The notes beneath the pieces are model-generated. The model worked only from the letters and a program-made list of their open reading frames with translations. It was not told the DNA's origin and did no database searches. The position numbers and the translations under genes are program-made. 64,000 nt of DNA from Streptomyces albiflavescens (GTDB lineage: Bacteria; Actinomycetota; Actinomycetes; Streptomycetales; Streptomycetaceae): contig NZ_BMMM01000025.1 of assembly GCF_014645835.1 (NCBI RefSeq), forward strand, positions 66,641-130,640, in the 5' to 3' direction. Each line of letters opens with the position of its first letter. The first letter of the stretch is position 1. This document shows positions 8,571 through 16,690 of the stretch, one piece after another.

Positions 8571-9575
8571 ATGATCGTTTCGGTGGTGTCGATGCCGGAA
8601 GGCGTCGTGGCTCGCACGGGGTTGACGCAGGCCCGAGAGCATCTCGCGACCTCCCGTTTCGTGATCGTGGACATCGACCAGGGAGCAGAACCCCCGCTCG
8701 CCGGCGAGCCGCTGTCCCGTCGGCTCGGACTGGATGACCCGGCCTGGGAGTGGCTCGGCAGACCGGACGAACCCGTCCGGGGCGAGTACCACGCAGGCAC
8801 TGCCGGTGGCGTAGTACCGGTGGTCCACGGCAACCGGGTCGCCCACATCCATGTTCTTGCCGACGATCGGCACTTCATCATGGTTCACCAGGGGCCCGTC
8901 GAACTGATCGAGACCTTCATCGACCAGCTGCCGCAGGACCTGCCCCCCAACGCCGTGACGGCGATGTACCTGTTTCTGCAAGGGGTCCTGGAGACCTTTC
9001 GCCGGGCCGTCACGCAAGCCCATCTGGAGGTCGAGGACCTCGAGGAAGCGATGTTCGGGCAACGGCAGCCCGAGCACGTCCACCAGCTGGCGTTGCTGCG
9101 ACGGCGCGCGGCCCACCTGCATCGGGCGTTCCTGCCCTACGCGGCGGTCGCACAGGAGATCCTGGTGCGTCGCCGGATGGCGCATCACGACCTCCCGGAG
9201 GAGCAACAGGCGATGAACCGCCTCCACGAGCACACCGTGCAGCTGGTGCTCGTGGAGATCGAGGCGCTGCGGGACGCGGCCCGGCGAGCCGCGAGCAGCT
9301 ACTCGTCTCTCGTCGCCGATCAGCAGAACGTCGTGATCAACAGACTCACCATCGTCTCGATGATCTTCTTGCCGCTGTCGTTCCTGACCGGATTCTTCGG
9401 CATGAACTTCGCCTACCTGACCAACGGCCTCGAGAGCGAGGACTCCTTCCTGGCGCTCGGCCTGGGTCTGCAGGTGGGTGCCCTGGTCGTCGCCCTGTAC
9501 TACGTGCTGTACCGCACGCACTGGCGGCAGCTGCGCGACAGCAATGACCGCGACGCCACCGATGACCAGCCCTGA
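8571..9575 (+). CDS. CorA-family magnesium/cobalt transporter
   Basis: Membrane channel for divalent cations (334 aa). The long cytoplasmic N-terminal region leads into an acidic helical stalk. Two C-terminal transmembrane helices follow, near 258-280 and 298-318, separated by the diagnostic GMN loop (FFGMNFAYL, GMN at 277-279), which is the selectivity filter in CorA. The chain is about the usual length and ends with a short charged tail. The ATG at 8571 has GAGGGG only two bases away; the in-frame ATG at 8592 is a possible alternative. The truncated DHFR-like fragment lies divergently upstream. Confidence 0.92.
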   Translation: MIVSVVSMPEGVVARTGLTQAREHLATSRFVIVDIDQGAEPPLAGEPLSRRLGLDDPAWEWLGRPDEPVRGEYHAGTAGGVVPVVHGNRVAHIHVLADDRHFIMVHQGPVELIETFIDQLPQDLPPNAVTAMYLFLQGVLETFRRAVTQAHLEVEDLEEAMFGQRQPEHVHQLALLRRRAAHLHRAFLPYAAVAQEILVRRRMAHHDLPEEQQAMNRLHEHTVQLVLVEIEALRDAARRAASSYSSLVADQQNVVINRLTIVSMIFLPLSFLTGFFGMNFAYLTNGLESEDSFLALGLGLQVGALVVALYYVLYRTHWRQLRDSNDRDATDDQP

Positions 9576-9611
9576 CTCCACCCCGCTGCAGCCCCACGCG
9601 GCAGCGCGGCC

Positions 9612-10727
9612 TCAGCCGCCGAGCTCCTGGTGCCTGGCCGTGAGGGACGTCGCGCCCTCCTCCGTCAGGGAGCCGAAGAGGCGGAGGCGGGAGATGCCAC
9701 CGTCCGGGAAGATGTCCACGCGCGCGTGGGTGGCGACTGTGGTGGCCGCGAGGGTGAAGCGGTGGTTGGTGTCGGGCTGAAGGCGGGTGCGGGGAAGGAT
9801 TTCCGTCCAGTCGCCGTCGGCGCCGTTCTTCACCGACACCGACGCCCACCCGGCCGAGTTGCCCTTCAGGTACGCCGTGTCGATCTCGATCGCACGGATC
9901 TCGGACTGGCCGACGAGCTGGTAACGGATCCAGTCGTTCCCGGTGTCGCGGCGGCGACGCGTCTCCCAGCCGTCGTCCATCTTGCGGGACCGGCCCGGCT
10001 GGATGGTGTTCGTGGCGGGCGAGTAGAAGAGGTTGGACGCGTCCTCGACCTGACCGCCGTTCTCGAGGGCGACGACATCGAAGGTGCCGAGGACGGACAG
10101 CCACGTCGGGTCGGGCACGACCTCGCCGTACACCCTCAGGCGGGCGATACCGCCGTCGGGGTGCTGGTTGACGCGCAGATGCGTGAAGCGCTGCTCGACG
10201 GAGACGGCGAAGCCGTTCGCCGCGTGACCGCCGACCGCCGTGCGCGGCACGAGCGCCGTCCACTTCACGTCGTCGGCGAGGAGTTCCTCGGGAGACGGGG
10301 AGCCGGGTACCGACGCGCCTTCGACCGACACCGCCTGCGGGTAGTTGCCGCGGAAGTGGGCCGTGTCGACCACGATCCCGCGGATCACGCCGGGCGCGCC
10401 GAGGCGGACCAGCGCCCAGTCGTGGTCCTCCGCCGTGGGCCACGGGTGTTCGGCCGAGGCGCCACGGCGCCGCCGCGTCTCCCAGCCGTCCATGATCTTG
10501 CCCTTGTGGCCGAAGTGCTCGGGGTCGAACTCAGCTGCTTCGGGCACGAGAAGGTTCTCGCGCTGGGCGAAGAACTCGTCGTTGGCGGCGATGACACCCG
10601 CGCCGAGCTGCCGGTCGGCGAGGTTGGCGTACTGGGTGAAGGGGAAGTCGGCGGTGCGGTAGTCCGCGTACGGGTCGCCGCCTCCGTAGGGGTTCGCGTC
10701 GCCGGTGAAATGAGGTATCGCCGTCAC
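9612..10727 (-). CDS. alc: Allantoicase
   Basis: Hydrolyses allantoate to ureidoglycolate and urea (EC 3.5.3.4), the step after allantoinase in purine ring degradation. The 371-aa protein has the two allantoicase repeats. Each contains a GKIMDGWETRRRR-type segment (near residues 76-88, and again as KMDDGWETRRRRDTGNDW near 240) followed by a GVIRGIVVDTAHFRGN/AIEIDTAYLKGN strand, a pattern specific to this family. It starts at GTG 10727 and lies 59 bases after allantoinase in the same direction, so the two genes probably share one transcript. A ureidoglycolate lyase, needed to release glyoxylate, is not in this window. Confidence 0.96.
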   Translation of the reverse strand: MTAIPHFTGDANPYGGGDPYADYRTADFPFTQYANLADRQLGAGVIAANDEFFAQRENLLVPEAAEFDPEHFGHKGKIMDGWETRRRRGASAEHPWPTAEDHDWALVRLGAPGVIRGIVVDTAHFRGNYPQAVSVEGASVPGSPSPEELLADDVKWTALVPRTAVGGHAANGFAVSVEQRFTHLRVNQHPDGGIARLRVYGEVVPDPTWLSVLGTFDVVALENGGQVEDASNLFYSPATNTIQPGRSRKMDDGWETRRRRDTGNDWIRYQLVGQSEIRAIEIDTAYLKGNSAGWASVSVKNGADGDWTEILPRTRLQPDTNHRFTLAATTVATHARVDIFPDGGISRLRLFGSLTEEGATSLTARHQELGG

Positions 10728-10786
10728 GGTGATCAGGTCTGCCTTTCGAGGGTCGGCCGCTGCGGGTGCGGGGCGGGTGCGCGGAT

Positions 10787-12136
10787 TTACGGGTGGCGGG
10801 TCAGGAGCTGTCCGGTCGGCTCGCCGAACTCGCCCTCGGCCACGATGCGTTCGCCGCGCAGCCAGGTGGACTTGACGATGCCGCTGAGGGTCTTGCCCGC
10901 GTACGCCGTGACCCGGTTGCGATGCTGGAGCGCCGCGGGGTCCACAGTGAAGGTCTCGTCGGGCGCAAAGACCGCGAAGTCGGCATCACGACCGACCTCG
11001 ATGGCGCCCTTGCGGTCGTCGAGGCCGACCAGCTGCGCGGTGCGTGAGGACATCCAGCGGACCACGTCCTCCAGTCCGTGGCCGCGTTTGCGGGCCTCCG
11101 TCCAGACGGCGGGCAGGCTCAGCTGGAGGCCGGAGATGCCGCCCCACGCGGTGGCGAAGTCGTCGGTCTTCAGGTCCGCCGTCGACGGCGAGTGGTCGGT
11201 GACGACGCAGTCGATCACGCCGTCGGCGAGCGCCCGCCACAGCAGGTCCTGGTTGGCGGCCTCGCGGATGGGCGGGCAGCACTTGAACTCGCTGGCGCCG
11301 TCCGGGACTTCCTCGGCGGTGAGCGTGAGGTAGTGCGGGCAGGTCTCCACGGTGAGCCGTACCCCCTCGGCCTTCGCGGCGGCTATCAGCGGCAGCGCGT
11401 CGCTGGACGACAGGTGCAGTACGTGCACGCGCGCGTTGAGGCGCTTGGCCTGGGCGACGAGGTTCTCGATGGCGGTGTCCTCGGCATCGCGCGGGCGCGA
11501 GGCGAGGAAGTCTGCATACTTTGTGGCCTTCCGCCCGCCCATCTGCGGGGCGGCGGCGAGGTGGTGCGGGTCCTCGGCGTGCACGATCAGCAGGCCGCCG
11601 AAGCCGGCGATCTCGGCGAGCGACTGGGCGAGTTGTTCCTGGTCCAGCTCGGGGAACTCGTCCACGCCGGAGGGCGACAGGAACGCCTTGAAGCCGAACA
11701 CGCCCGCATCGTGCAGCGGCCGCAGGTCCTTCACGTTGCCGGGCAGGGCGCCGCCCCAGAAGCCGACGTCGATGTGCGCCTTGGAGCGGGCGACGTCCTT
11801 CTTGGTACGAAGGTTGTCGACCGTCGTCGTCGGCGGGAGGGAGTTGAGCGGCATGTCGACCAGGGTGGTGATGCCACCGGCGGCCGCGGCGCGCGTCGCG
11901 GTCCAGAAGCCCTCCCACTCCGTGCGGCCGGGGTCGTTCACATGGACATGGGTGTCGACGAGGCCGGGCAGCAGGACATCGTCGCCGAAGTCCTCGAGGC
12001 GTACCCCGGCCGGCACCTCGGCGTCGTGCGCGAGCACGGCCGTGATCTTCCCCGCGGTGACCGCGACCGATGCGGCGCGCGTCCCTTCGGGAGTGATGAC
12101 GCGCGTCGAGCGCAGCACCAGTTCGACGTCGGACAC
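10787..12136 (-). CDS. allB: Allantoinase
   Basis: Zinc-dependent cyclic amidohydrolase that opens allantoin to allantoate (EC 3.5.2.5). About 449 aa with the dihydroorotase-like barrel. The HxH metal motif is DTHVHVNDPG (His63 and His65), the likely carboxylated lysine is in FGFKAFLSPSGVDE near 151, and a later metal histidine is in LIVHAEDPHH. The start is placed at GTG 12136 because GAGAGGGG lies just upstream and the chain then begins SDVELVLRSTRVITP, as in homologues; the frame stays open to 12190. It is the first gene of the alc operon and is divergent from the IclR regulator, with palindromic operators between them. Confidence 0.95.
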   Translation of the reverse strand: MSDVELVLRSTRVITPEGTRAASVAVTAGKITAVLAHDAEVPAGVRLEDFGDDVLLPGLVDTHVHVNDPGRTEWEGFWTATRAAAAGGITTLVDMPLNSLPPTTTVDNLRTKKDVARSKAHIDVGFWGGALPGNVKDLRPLHDAGVFGFKAFLSPSGVDEFPELDQEQLAQSLAEIAGFGGLLIVHAEDPHHLAAAPQMGGRKATKYADFLASRPRDAEDTAIENLVAQAKRLNARVHVLHLSSSDALPLIAAAKAEGVRLTVETCPHYLTLTAEEVPDGASEFKCCPPIREAANQDLLWRALADGVIDCVVTDHSPSTADLKTDDFATAWGGISGLQLSLPAVWTEARKRGHGLEDVVRWMSSRTAQLVGLDDRKGAIEVGRDADFAVFAPDETFTVDPAALQHRNRVTAYAGKTLSGIVKSTWLRGERIVAEGEFGEPTGQLLTRHP

Positions 12137-12199
12137 CCGGACCCCTCTCTCTGCCGCTGTTGAGTCCCGATACCGCGGGTTCACGTCCACGTAACGAAA

Positions 12200-12216
12200 T
12201 TCAACGTTCTGTTGAA
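12200..12216. promoter_or_regulatory. Palindromic operator TTCAAC-N5-GTTGAA upstream of allB
   Basis: A perfect 6-bp inverted repeat with a 5-base centre, 64 bases upstream of the allantoinase start. Related palindromes with the same 17-bp geometry occur upstream of aceB (18534), uraD (44563) and the catalase (47608), which argues for a shared regulator. Confidence 0.6.
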
Positions 12217-12291
12217 GGAGTCTTCACTCCGGCCTTCGCGCAGTCAAGGGCACACCCCTCCACTCTGCCCCCGATGCGCACCTCTGGACGT

Positions 12292-12327
12292 TTCCACAAG
12301 GCGGAATTAGAATTCCATGAAGCAGAA
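12292..12327. promoter_or_regulatory. Tandem AllR-like operator in the allB/allR intergenic region
   Basis: Two 15-bp imperfect palindromes, TTCCACAAGGCGGAA (12292-12306) and TTCCATGAAGCAGAA (12313-12327), separated by 6 bp so that their centres are 21 bp apart, two helical turns. The same arrangement occurs at 18552, 45654 and 53474. In S. coelicolor the IclR repressor AllR is known to control this set of genes; assigning these boxes to AllR is inference. Confidence 0.7.
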
Positions 12328-12460
12328 CGTAGCTACGTACAACCAGGCAGTCAACCGACCGCCGGGTAGGCTGCACCTGCCGACCCGTCACCCGCCACCG
12401 CCCTATTCGAGGCCCTGCGGGCCGCACCTCTCGATTCTGAGTCTTGAAAGGACCGCGCCC

Positions 12461-13264
12461 GTGCCGACGTCCAGCGCCAGCACCACCGACGCCGCCAAAA
12501 CATCCGCCCCCAGTGGCGGCGTCCAGTCCCTCGAGCGCGCCTTCGACCTGCTCGAGCGTATGGCGGATGCCGGGGGCGAGGTCGGCCTGAGCGAGCTCTC
12601 CGCGAGCAGCGGCCTGCCGTTGCCCACCATCCACCGGCTCATGCGCACGCTGGTGTCCTGTGGTTACGTACGCCAGCAGCCCAACCGGCGATACGCGCTC
12701 GGCCCCCGCCTGATCCGGCTCGGCGAGTCCGCCTCCCGGCTGCTCGGCACCTGGGCCCGCCCCTACCTGGCACGCCTCGTGGAGGAGACCGGCGAGACAG
12801 CGAACATGGCGCTGCTCGACGGGGACGAGATCGTCTACGTCGCGCAGGTGCCGTCGAAGCACTCGATGCGCATGTTCACCGAGGTGGGCCGTCGTGTGCT
12901 GCCGCACTCCACGGGCGTGGGCAAGGCGCTGCTCGCACACACCCCGGCCGACGAGGTGCGCGCGCTGCTGGCCCGTACGGGCATGCCCGCCGCGACGGAG
13001 AAGACGATCACCACGGCGGACGGCTTCCTCGACGCGCTCGACGAGGTGCGCCGGCTCGGCTACGCGGTCGACGACAACGAGCAGGAGATAGGAGTCCGCT
13101 GCCTGGCCGTCTCCGTGCCCAACTCCCCCACCGCCGCCGCGATTTCGATCTCCGGCCCGGCGGGCCGTGTCACCGAGGCGGCCACGGACAAGATCGTGCC
13201 CGTGCTGCAGCAGGTCGCGGCCGAACTGTCGGAGGCGCTGGCGAGCTCGGGCCCCGGGGCCTGA
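12461..13264 (+). CDS. allR: IclR-family regulator of allantoin catabolism (AllR-like)
   Basis: Transcriptional repressor of about 267 aa. An N-terminal winged helix-turn-helix (GGVQSLERAFDLLERMA, then VGLSELSASSGLPLPTIHRL, about residues 22-65) is followed by the IclR effector domain, with FTEVGRRVLPHSTGVGKALLA and the C-terminal GVRCLAVSVPN strand. It is divergent from allantoinase, as in S. coelicolor, where AllR represses allantoin and glyoxylate genes and is released by pathway intermediates. The start is GTG 12461, with GAAAGGA nine bases upstream; the open frame runs further up but through the operator. The alanine- and threonine-rich N-terminal 20 residues are probably disordered. Confidence 0.9.
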   Translation: MPTSSASTTDAAKTSAPSGGVQSLERAFDLLERMADAGGEVGLSELSASSGLPLPTIHRLMRTLVSCGYVRQQPNRRYALGPRLIRLGESASRLLGTWARPYLARLVEETGETANMALLDGDEIVYVAQVPSKHSMRMFTEVGRRVLPHSTGVGKALLAHTPADEVRALLARTGMPAATEKTITTADGFLDALDEVRRLGYAVDDNEQEIGVRCLAVSVPNSPTAAAISISGPAGRVTEAATDKIVPVLQQVAAELSEALASSGPGA

Positions 13265-13999
13265 TCAGGCCGTCACCCCAGGCGCCGCCCGTCTGTCGCC
13301 GGTCGTCCGCCGCCGGTCGTCCGCCGCCTGCCGAGCCGGTGTCTCGATCCGCCCGTCCCTCATCTCGCGTACCGCGTCCGCCTCCCCGAGGTGGGCGCGG
13401 TCGTGCGTGACCAGGACGGTGGCGGTGGCGCGCTCCCGGGTGAGCCGGACCAGGAGGTCGAGGACCGTCGCGCCCCGCTCGTGGTCGAGCGCGCTGGTCG
13501 GTTCGTCGACGAGGAGCACGGACGGCTCGTTGACCAGCGCGCGGGCGATGTTCACGCGCTGCCGCTGACCGCCGGAGAGCTGGTGCGGCCGCCGGTGCGC
13601 CAGCTCGGCGAGCCCGACCGTCGCCAGCAACTCCCTTGCCCGGTCCGCCACCTGGCGACGCCCGTCGAGGTGGCCCATCACTTGGAGCTGTTCCAGCGCC
13701 GTCAGCGAGGGCAGCAGGTTCGGCTGCTGGAAGACGATGCCGATCTCGCGCCGCCGCAACACGGCCCGCTCGGCGGGGCTCAGCGTCCCCGTCTCCGTGC
13801 CGCCCACGAGAACGCGTCCGCGGTCCGGCGTGGCCAGGGTCGCGGCGACGGCGAGGAGGCTGGACTTGCCGGAGCCGGACGGGCCGACGATCGCCGTCAT
13901 GGTCCCGGCAGGGACGTCGAGGCCGACCCGGTCGAGAGCGGTCAGGCGGCCCTCGCCGTCCGGATAGGTCAGCGTGATGTCGTCCAGAGTCAGGCTCAT
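13265..13999 (-). CDS. ABC transporter ATP-binding protein (MacB/LolD type)
   Basis: Energises the membrane permease encoded next to it (244 aa). Walker A is GPSGSGKSS at 39-47, the Q-loop is in GIVFQQPNLLPSLT, the signature is LSGGQRQRVNIARAL near 143, Walker B is VLLVDEPTSALD near 163, and the switch histidine is in VLVTHD near 198. The protein belongs to the small-ATPase class that pairs with FtsX/MacB permeases for export or envelope stress response. The last 25 residues form an arginine-rich tail beyond the usual end. It follows the permease after about 120 bp filled with tandem repeats. The divergent two-component system probably controls it. Confidence 0.92.
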   Translation of the reverse strand: MSLTLDDITLTYPDGEGRLTALDRVGLDVPAGTMTAIVGPSGSGKSSLLAVAATLATPDRGRVLVGGTETGTLSPAERAVLRRREIGIVFQQPNLLPSLTALEQLQVMGHLDGRRQVADRARELLATVGLAELAHRRPHQLSGGQRQRVNIARALVNEPSVLLVDEPTSALDHERGATVLDLLVRLTRERATATVLVTHDRAHLGEADAVREMRDGRIETPARQAADDRRRTTGDRRAAPGVTA

Positions 14000-14133
14000 C
14001 GGTCACTTCCCAGCATGGTCATCAGGCACTTCGCTTCGCTTCGCTCCATAGTCATCAGGCATTTCCCGGCGTGATCAACGGGCACTTCCCGGCGTGATCA
14101 TCGAGCGCTCCCGGCCTGATCATCGAGTGCTCC
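13998..14133. repeat. Six-unit 23-bp tandem repeat between permease and ATPase genes
   Basis: Degenerate direct repeats of a unit like ATCGGGCACTTCCCGGCGTG plus ATC: 13998-14020, 14021-14053 (expanded by a CTTCG triplication), 14054-14076, 14077-14099, 14100-14121 and a partial unit from 14122. Units 3 and 4 are nearly identical. The array begins on the ATPase start codon and runs into the last codons of the permease gene. Confidence 0.8.
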
Positions 14134-15157
14134 CCAGCGCAGTCAGCGGGTCGACGGCGGTGATCCGCCGGATGGACAGGCCCGCGCCGAGCGCCCCCAG
14201 GGCGATCATCACGCCGGCGGGCCCGAGAACGGTCGGCGCGTCGAGGACGAACGGCACATCGCCGCCCCGTACCAGCCCGCCGATGGCGGCGGCGAGCCCG
14301 CTGCCGAGGAGCGTCCCGGCCGTGAGCATCAGCACCGCCTGCCCGAGCGCGTCGCGCAGCAGATACGGCGTCGAGGCGCCCAGCGCCTTCAGTACGGCGA
14401 TGTCGCCGGAGCGCTGGATGGTCCAGACCGTGAAGAACGCCCCTATGACGAGCGCCGAGATCACGAAGAGAAATCCGCGCATGAGCTGCAGCGAGCCGTT
14501 CTCCGCCCGGTAGGAGCCGATGGCGGTGAGGGCGGCGTCCTTGGTGAGGGTCCTGGTGCCGGCGGCCCGGTCCCCCGCAGTGAGGTCGGCTCCGTCGGTA
14601 CGGAGGGCGATCACGGTGGCTTCGCCGGACAGGGCGGTCCACACCACCGGGGTGTGGCTGTACGAGGCATCGCCCGCGACCGCCGCGACGGTCCGCTCGG
14701 CGCCGCCGAGCCGTACGTGGTCTCCGGCTTGGACACGGAGCTCACCTGCGGCCTTCTCGGAGAGCACGATCCGGTCGTGGCCGACGCCGTGCGGGGCGAT
14801 CCCGGAGCCCGGCTCGACGGCGAAGGTCGACACCGCGGCCGTACGGTCCCCGGCGGCCGCGTTCAGCATACGGATCTCGATCGGCTCCGCCGAGGTGACA
14901 CCCGTCCGCTCGGCCCAGGTCCGCCACGCGCGCGTGGGCACCGTCGAGTTGGTGAAGGACACGGACTGGCCGTCGGGCGGCACGGCGAAGGCGAGGTGGT
15001 CGGCGGGCAGGCCGGTGATCGCCGAGGTGTTCTCCTCGGCGAGCCCGGCGGTCAGCCCGGACAGCAGCCCCACGAGCAGGGTGATCAGCACGACCACGGC
15101 CCCCATGAGGGTGAACCGCCCCTTGGCGAACCGGAGGTCTCTCCATGCGACGAACAT
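14120..15157 (-). CDS. FtsX/MacB-type ABC transporter permease
   Basis: Membrane subunit (345 aa) with the MacB layout. A first transmembrane helix (FTLMGAVVVLITLLVGLLSG, about 15-34) is followed by a large extracytoplasmic domain and then three helices near 235-255, 280-300 and 315-335. The end (RRITAVDPLTALGST) matches the family motif in which a proline and leucine precede the C-terminus. The ATG at 15157 is chosen because MFVAWRDLRFAKGRF is the conserved beginning; the reading frame continues upstream by chance across the histidine kinase gene. The first gene of the ABC pair, it is divergent from the histidine kinase. Confidence 0.9.
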   Translation of the reverse strand: MFVAWRDLRFAKGRFTLMGAVVVLITLLVGLLSGLTAGLAEENTSAITGLPADHLAFAVPPDGQSVSFTNSTVPTRAWRTWAERTGVTSAEPIEIRMLNAAAGDRTAAVSTFAVEPGSGIAPHGVGHDRIVLSEKAAGELRVQAGDHVRLGGAERTVAAVAGDASYSHTPVVWTALSGEATVIALRTDGADLTAGDRAAGTRTLTKDAALTAIGSYRAENGSLQLMRGFLFVISALVIGAFFTVWTIQRSGDIAVLKALGASTPYLLRDALGQAVLMLTAGTLLGSGLAAAIGGLVRGGDVPFVLDAPTVLGPAGVMIALGALGAGLSIRRITAVDPLTALGSTR

Positions 15158-15313
15158 GCCCCCACCCTGCGGCCCGGGCCGCGTCCGGGGCATCGCGCCA
15201 CGGCACGGTTCACCCGAATCGAAGGAGGGAGCCGGCGCCGTCGAAATGCGCACCCCACTTTCAAACTTTCGGTTGACCGGTGCTCGCGGGGCCCCGCCTA
15301 CCCTGGAACGACC

Positions 15314-16690
15314 ATGGACGTCCGCCGCCACTCCCCTGTCGTCGCCACCCTGCGCCTGTGCCTGTACGCACTGCTCGCGGGTCTCCTCGCGCTGGCCGCC
15401 GTCCGCTCCGGGGACAGCGGGCACCCCTTGGCCGTCGTGCTGTCGGTCCTCGGGACGGGCACGGTGTTCGCGGCGGGCGTGTGCACCCCGGCGGTGCACC
15501 GCTCGCGGCGTACGGCCGCGGTGTGGCTGACCGCCCTGAGCGCGAGCTGGCTGGTACTCCTCGCCCTCTCGCCGGACGGCCTGTGGGTGGCGTTCCCGCT
15601 CTACTTCCTGCAGTTGCACCTGCTGCCCGTGCGCTGGAGTCTGCCCGCGGTCTCCCTGACCGCCACGGCAGCCATCGCGAGCTTCCTGGCGCACGGCTCG
15701 CGCATCACGCCGGGCGCGTTCATCGGCCCGCTCCTCGGGGCGGCGGTCGCGGTGGCCACGGTCCTCGGGTACGAGGCGCTGTACCGGGAGAGCGAGCGCC
15801 GTCGCGAGCTCATCGAGGAGCTGATCGCCACCCGCGCCGAACTGGCCGCCGCCGAGCGCACCGCGGGCACACTCGCCGAGCGGGAGCGGCTTGCCCACGA
15901 GATCCACGACACGCTCGCGCAGGGCCTGTCCAGCATCCAGCTGCTGCTGCGCGCCGCCCAGCGCCTGCTGCCCGCGGACTCCCCGGCGGCCCCGCACATC
16001 GAACAGGCCCGCTCGACCGCGCAGGACAACCTCGCCGAGGCCCGCCGCTTCGTCCGCGCCCTCACCCCGCCCGACCTCGAACACGGTTCGCTCGCCGGAG
16101 CCCTGGAGCGGCTGTGCCGTTCGGCCGCCGTCGACGCCCCGAGGATCCACTTCTCGGTGAGTGGCCCCCCGACCGAGCTCCCGACCCCGTACGAAGTGGC
16201 CCTCCTGCGGATCGCCCAGTCGGCGCTCGGCAACACGCTGCGGCACGCGCGCGCGGACCGCGCCGAGATCACCCTCAGCTTCATGGACACGGCGGTCGCC
16301 CTGGACGTCGTGGACGACGGCGTCGGCTTCGCTCCCGATGCCGTACGGCCCGAGCAGGTCCGGGAGGACGGGGGTTTCGGTCTCTCCGCGATGCGCTCGC
16401 GCGCGGAGTCGCTGGGCGGGACGTTCACCGTCGAGTCGGCACCGGGCCAGGGCACGGCGGTGGCGGTCACGCTTCCGCTGCCCGTCACCGGGAAGCCGCC
16501 GGCCGCCGGAAAGCCGACCGGTACCGGGGAACCGACCAGTACCGGAAAGCCAACCGGTACCGGGGAACCGACCAGTACCGGAAAGCCGACCACTACCGGG
16601 GAACCGACCACTACCGGGGAACCGACCACTACCGGGCAGCAGGTGCCCCTCCGGCTCCCCTCCGCGCGTGCTGTCGGGAGCCGCGCATGA
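15314..16690 (+). CDS. Sensor histidine kinase (HisKA_3 type)
   Basis: Membrane-bound sensor kinase (458 aa) of the NarL-partner class. Four or five N-terminal transmembrane helices (about 10-145) carry little extracellular sequence, so the signal is probably sensed within the membrane. A coiled linker leads to the phospho-acceptor His198 in ERLAHEIHDTLAQGLSSIQL, and the HATPase domain has NTLRHARA (N box), DDGVGF and GGFGLSAMRSRAE. The tail is unusual: seven 6-residue repeats of (K/E)PT(G/S/T)TG from 18-bp units at 16511-16636. It overlaps the response regulator by ATGA. The divergent ABC pair is the likely target. Confidence 0.93.
   Translation: MDVRRHSPVVATLRLCLYALLAGLLALAAVRSGDSGHPLAVVLSVLGTGTVFAAGVCTPAVHRSRRTAAVWLTALSASWLVLLALSPDGLWVAFPLYFLQLHLLPVRWSLPAVSLTATAAIASFLAHGSRITPGAFIGPLLGAAVAVATVLGYEALYRESERRRELIEELIATRAELAAAERTAGTLAERERLAHEIHDTLAQGLSSIQLLLRAAQRLLPADSPAAPHIEQARSTAQDNLAEARRFVRALTPPDLEHGSLAGALERLCRSAAVDAPRIHFSVSGPPTELPTPYEVALLRIAQSALGNTLRHARADRAEITLSFMDTAVALDVVDDGVGFAPDAVRPEQVREDGGFGLSAMRSRAESLGGTFTVESAPGQGTAVAVTLPLPVTGKPPAAGKPTGTGEPTSTGKPTGTGEPTSTGKPTTTGEPTTTGEPTTTGQQVPLRLPSARAVGSRA
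16511..16636 (+). repeat. 18-bp minisatellite in the histidine kinase 3' end
   Basis: Seven in-frame 18-bp units encode KPTGTG, EPTSTG, KPTGTG, EPTSTG, KPTTTG, EPTTTG and EPTTTG; a degenerate unit (KPPAAG) precedes them. The near identity of neighbouring units points to recent slippage. Confidence 0.9.

Noticed and set aside
9630..11333. A 567-residue open frame opposite allantoicase and allantoinase
   Set aside because: It runs through two clear genes on the other strand and shows no motif; a codon-bias shadow.
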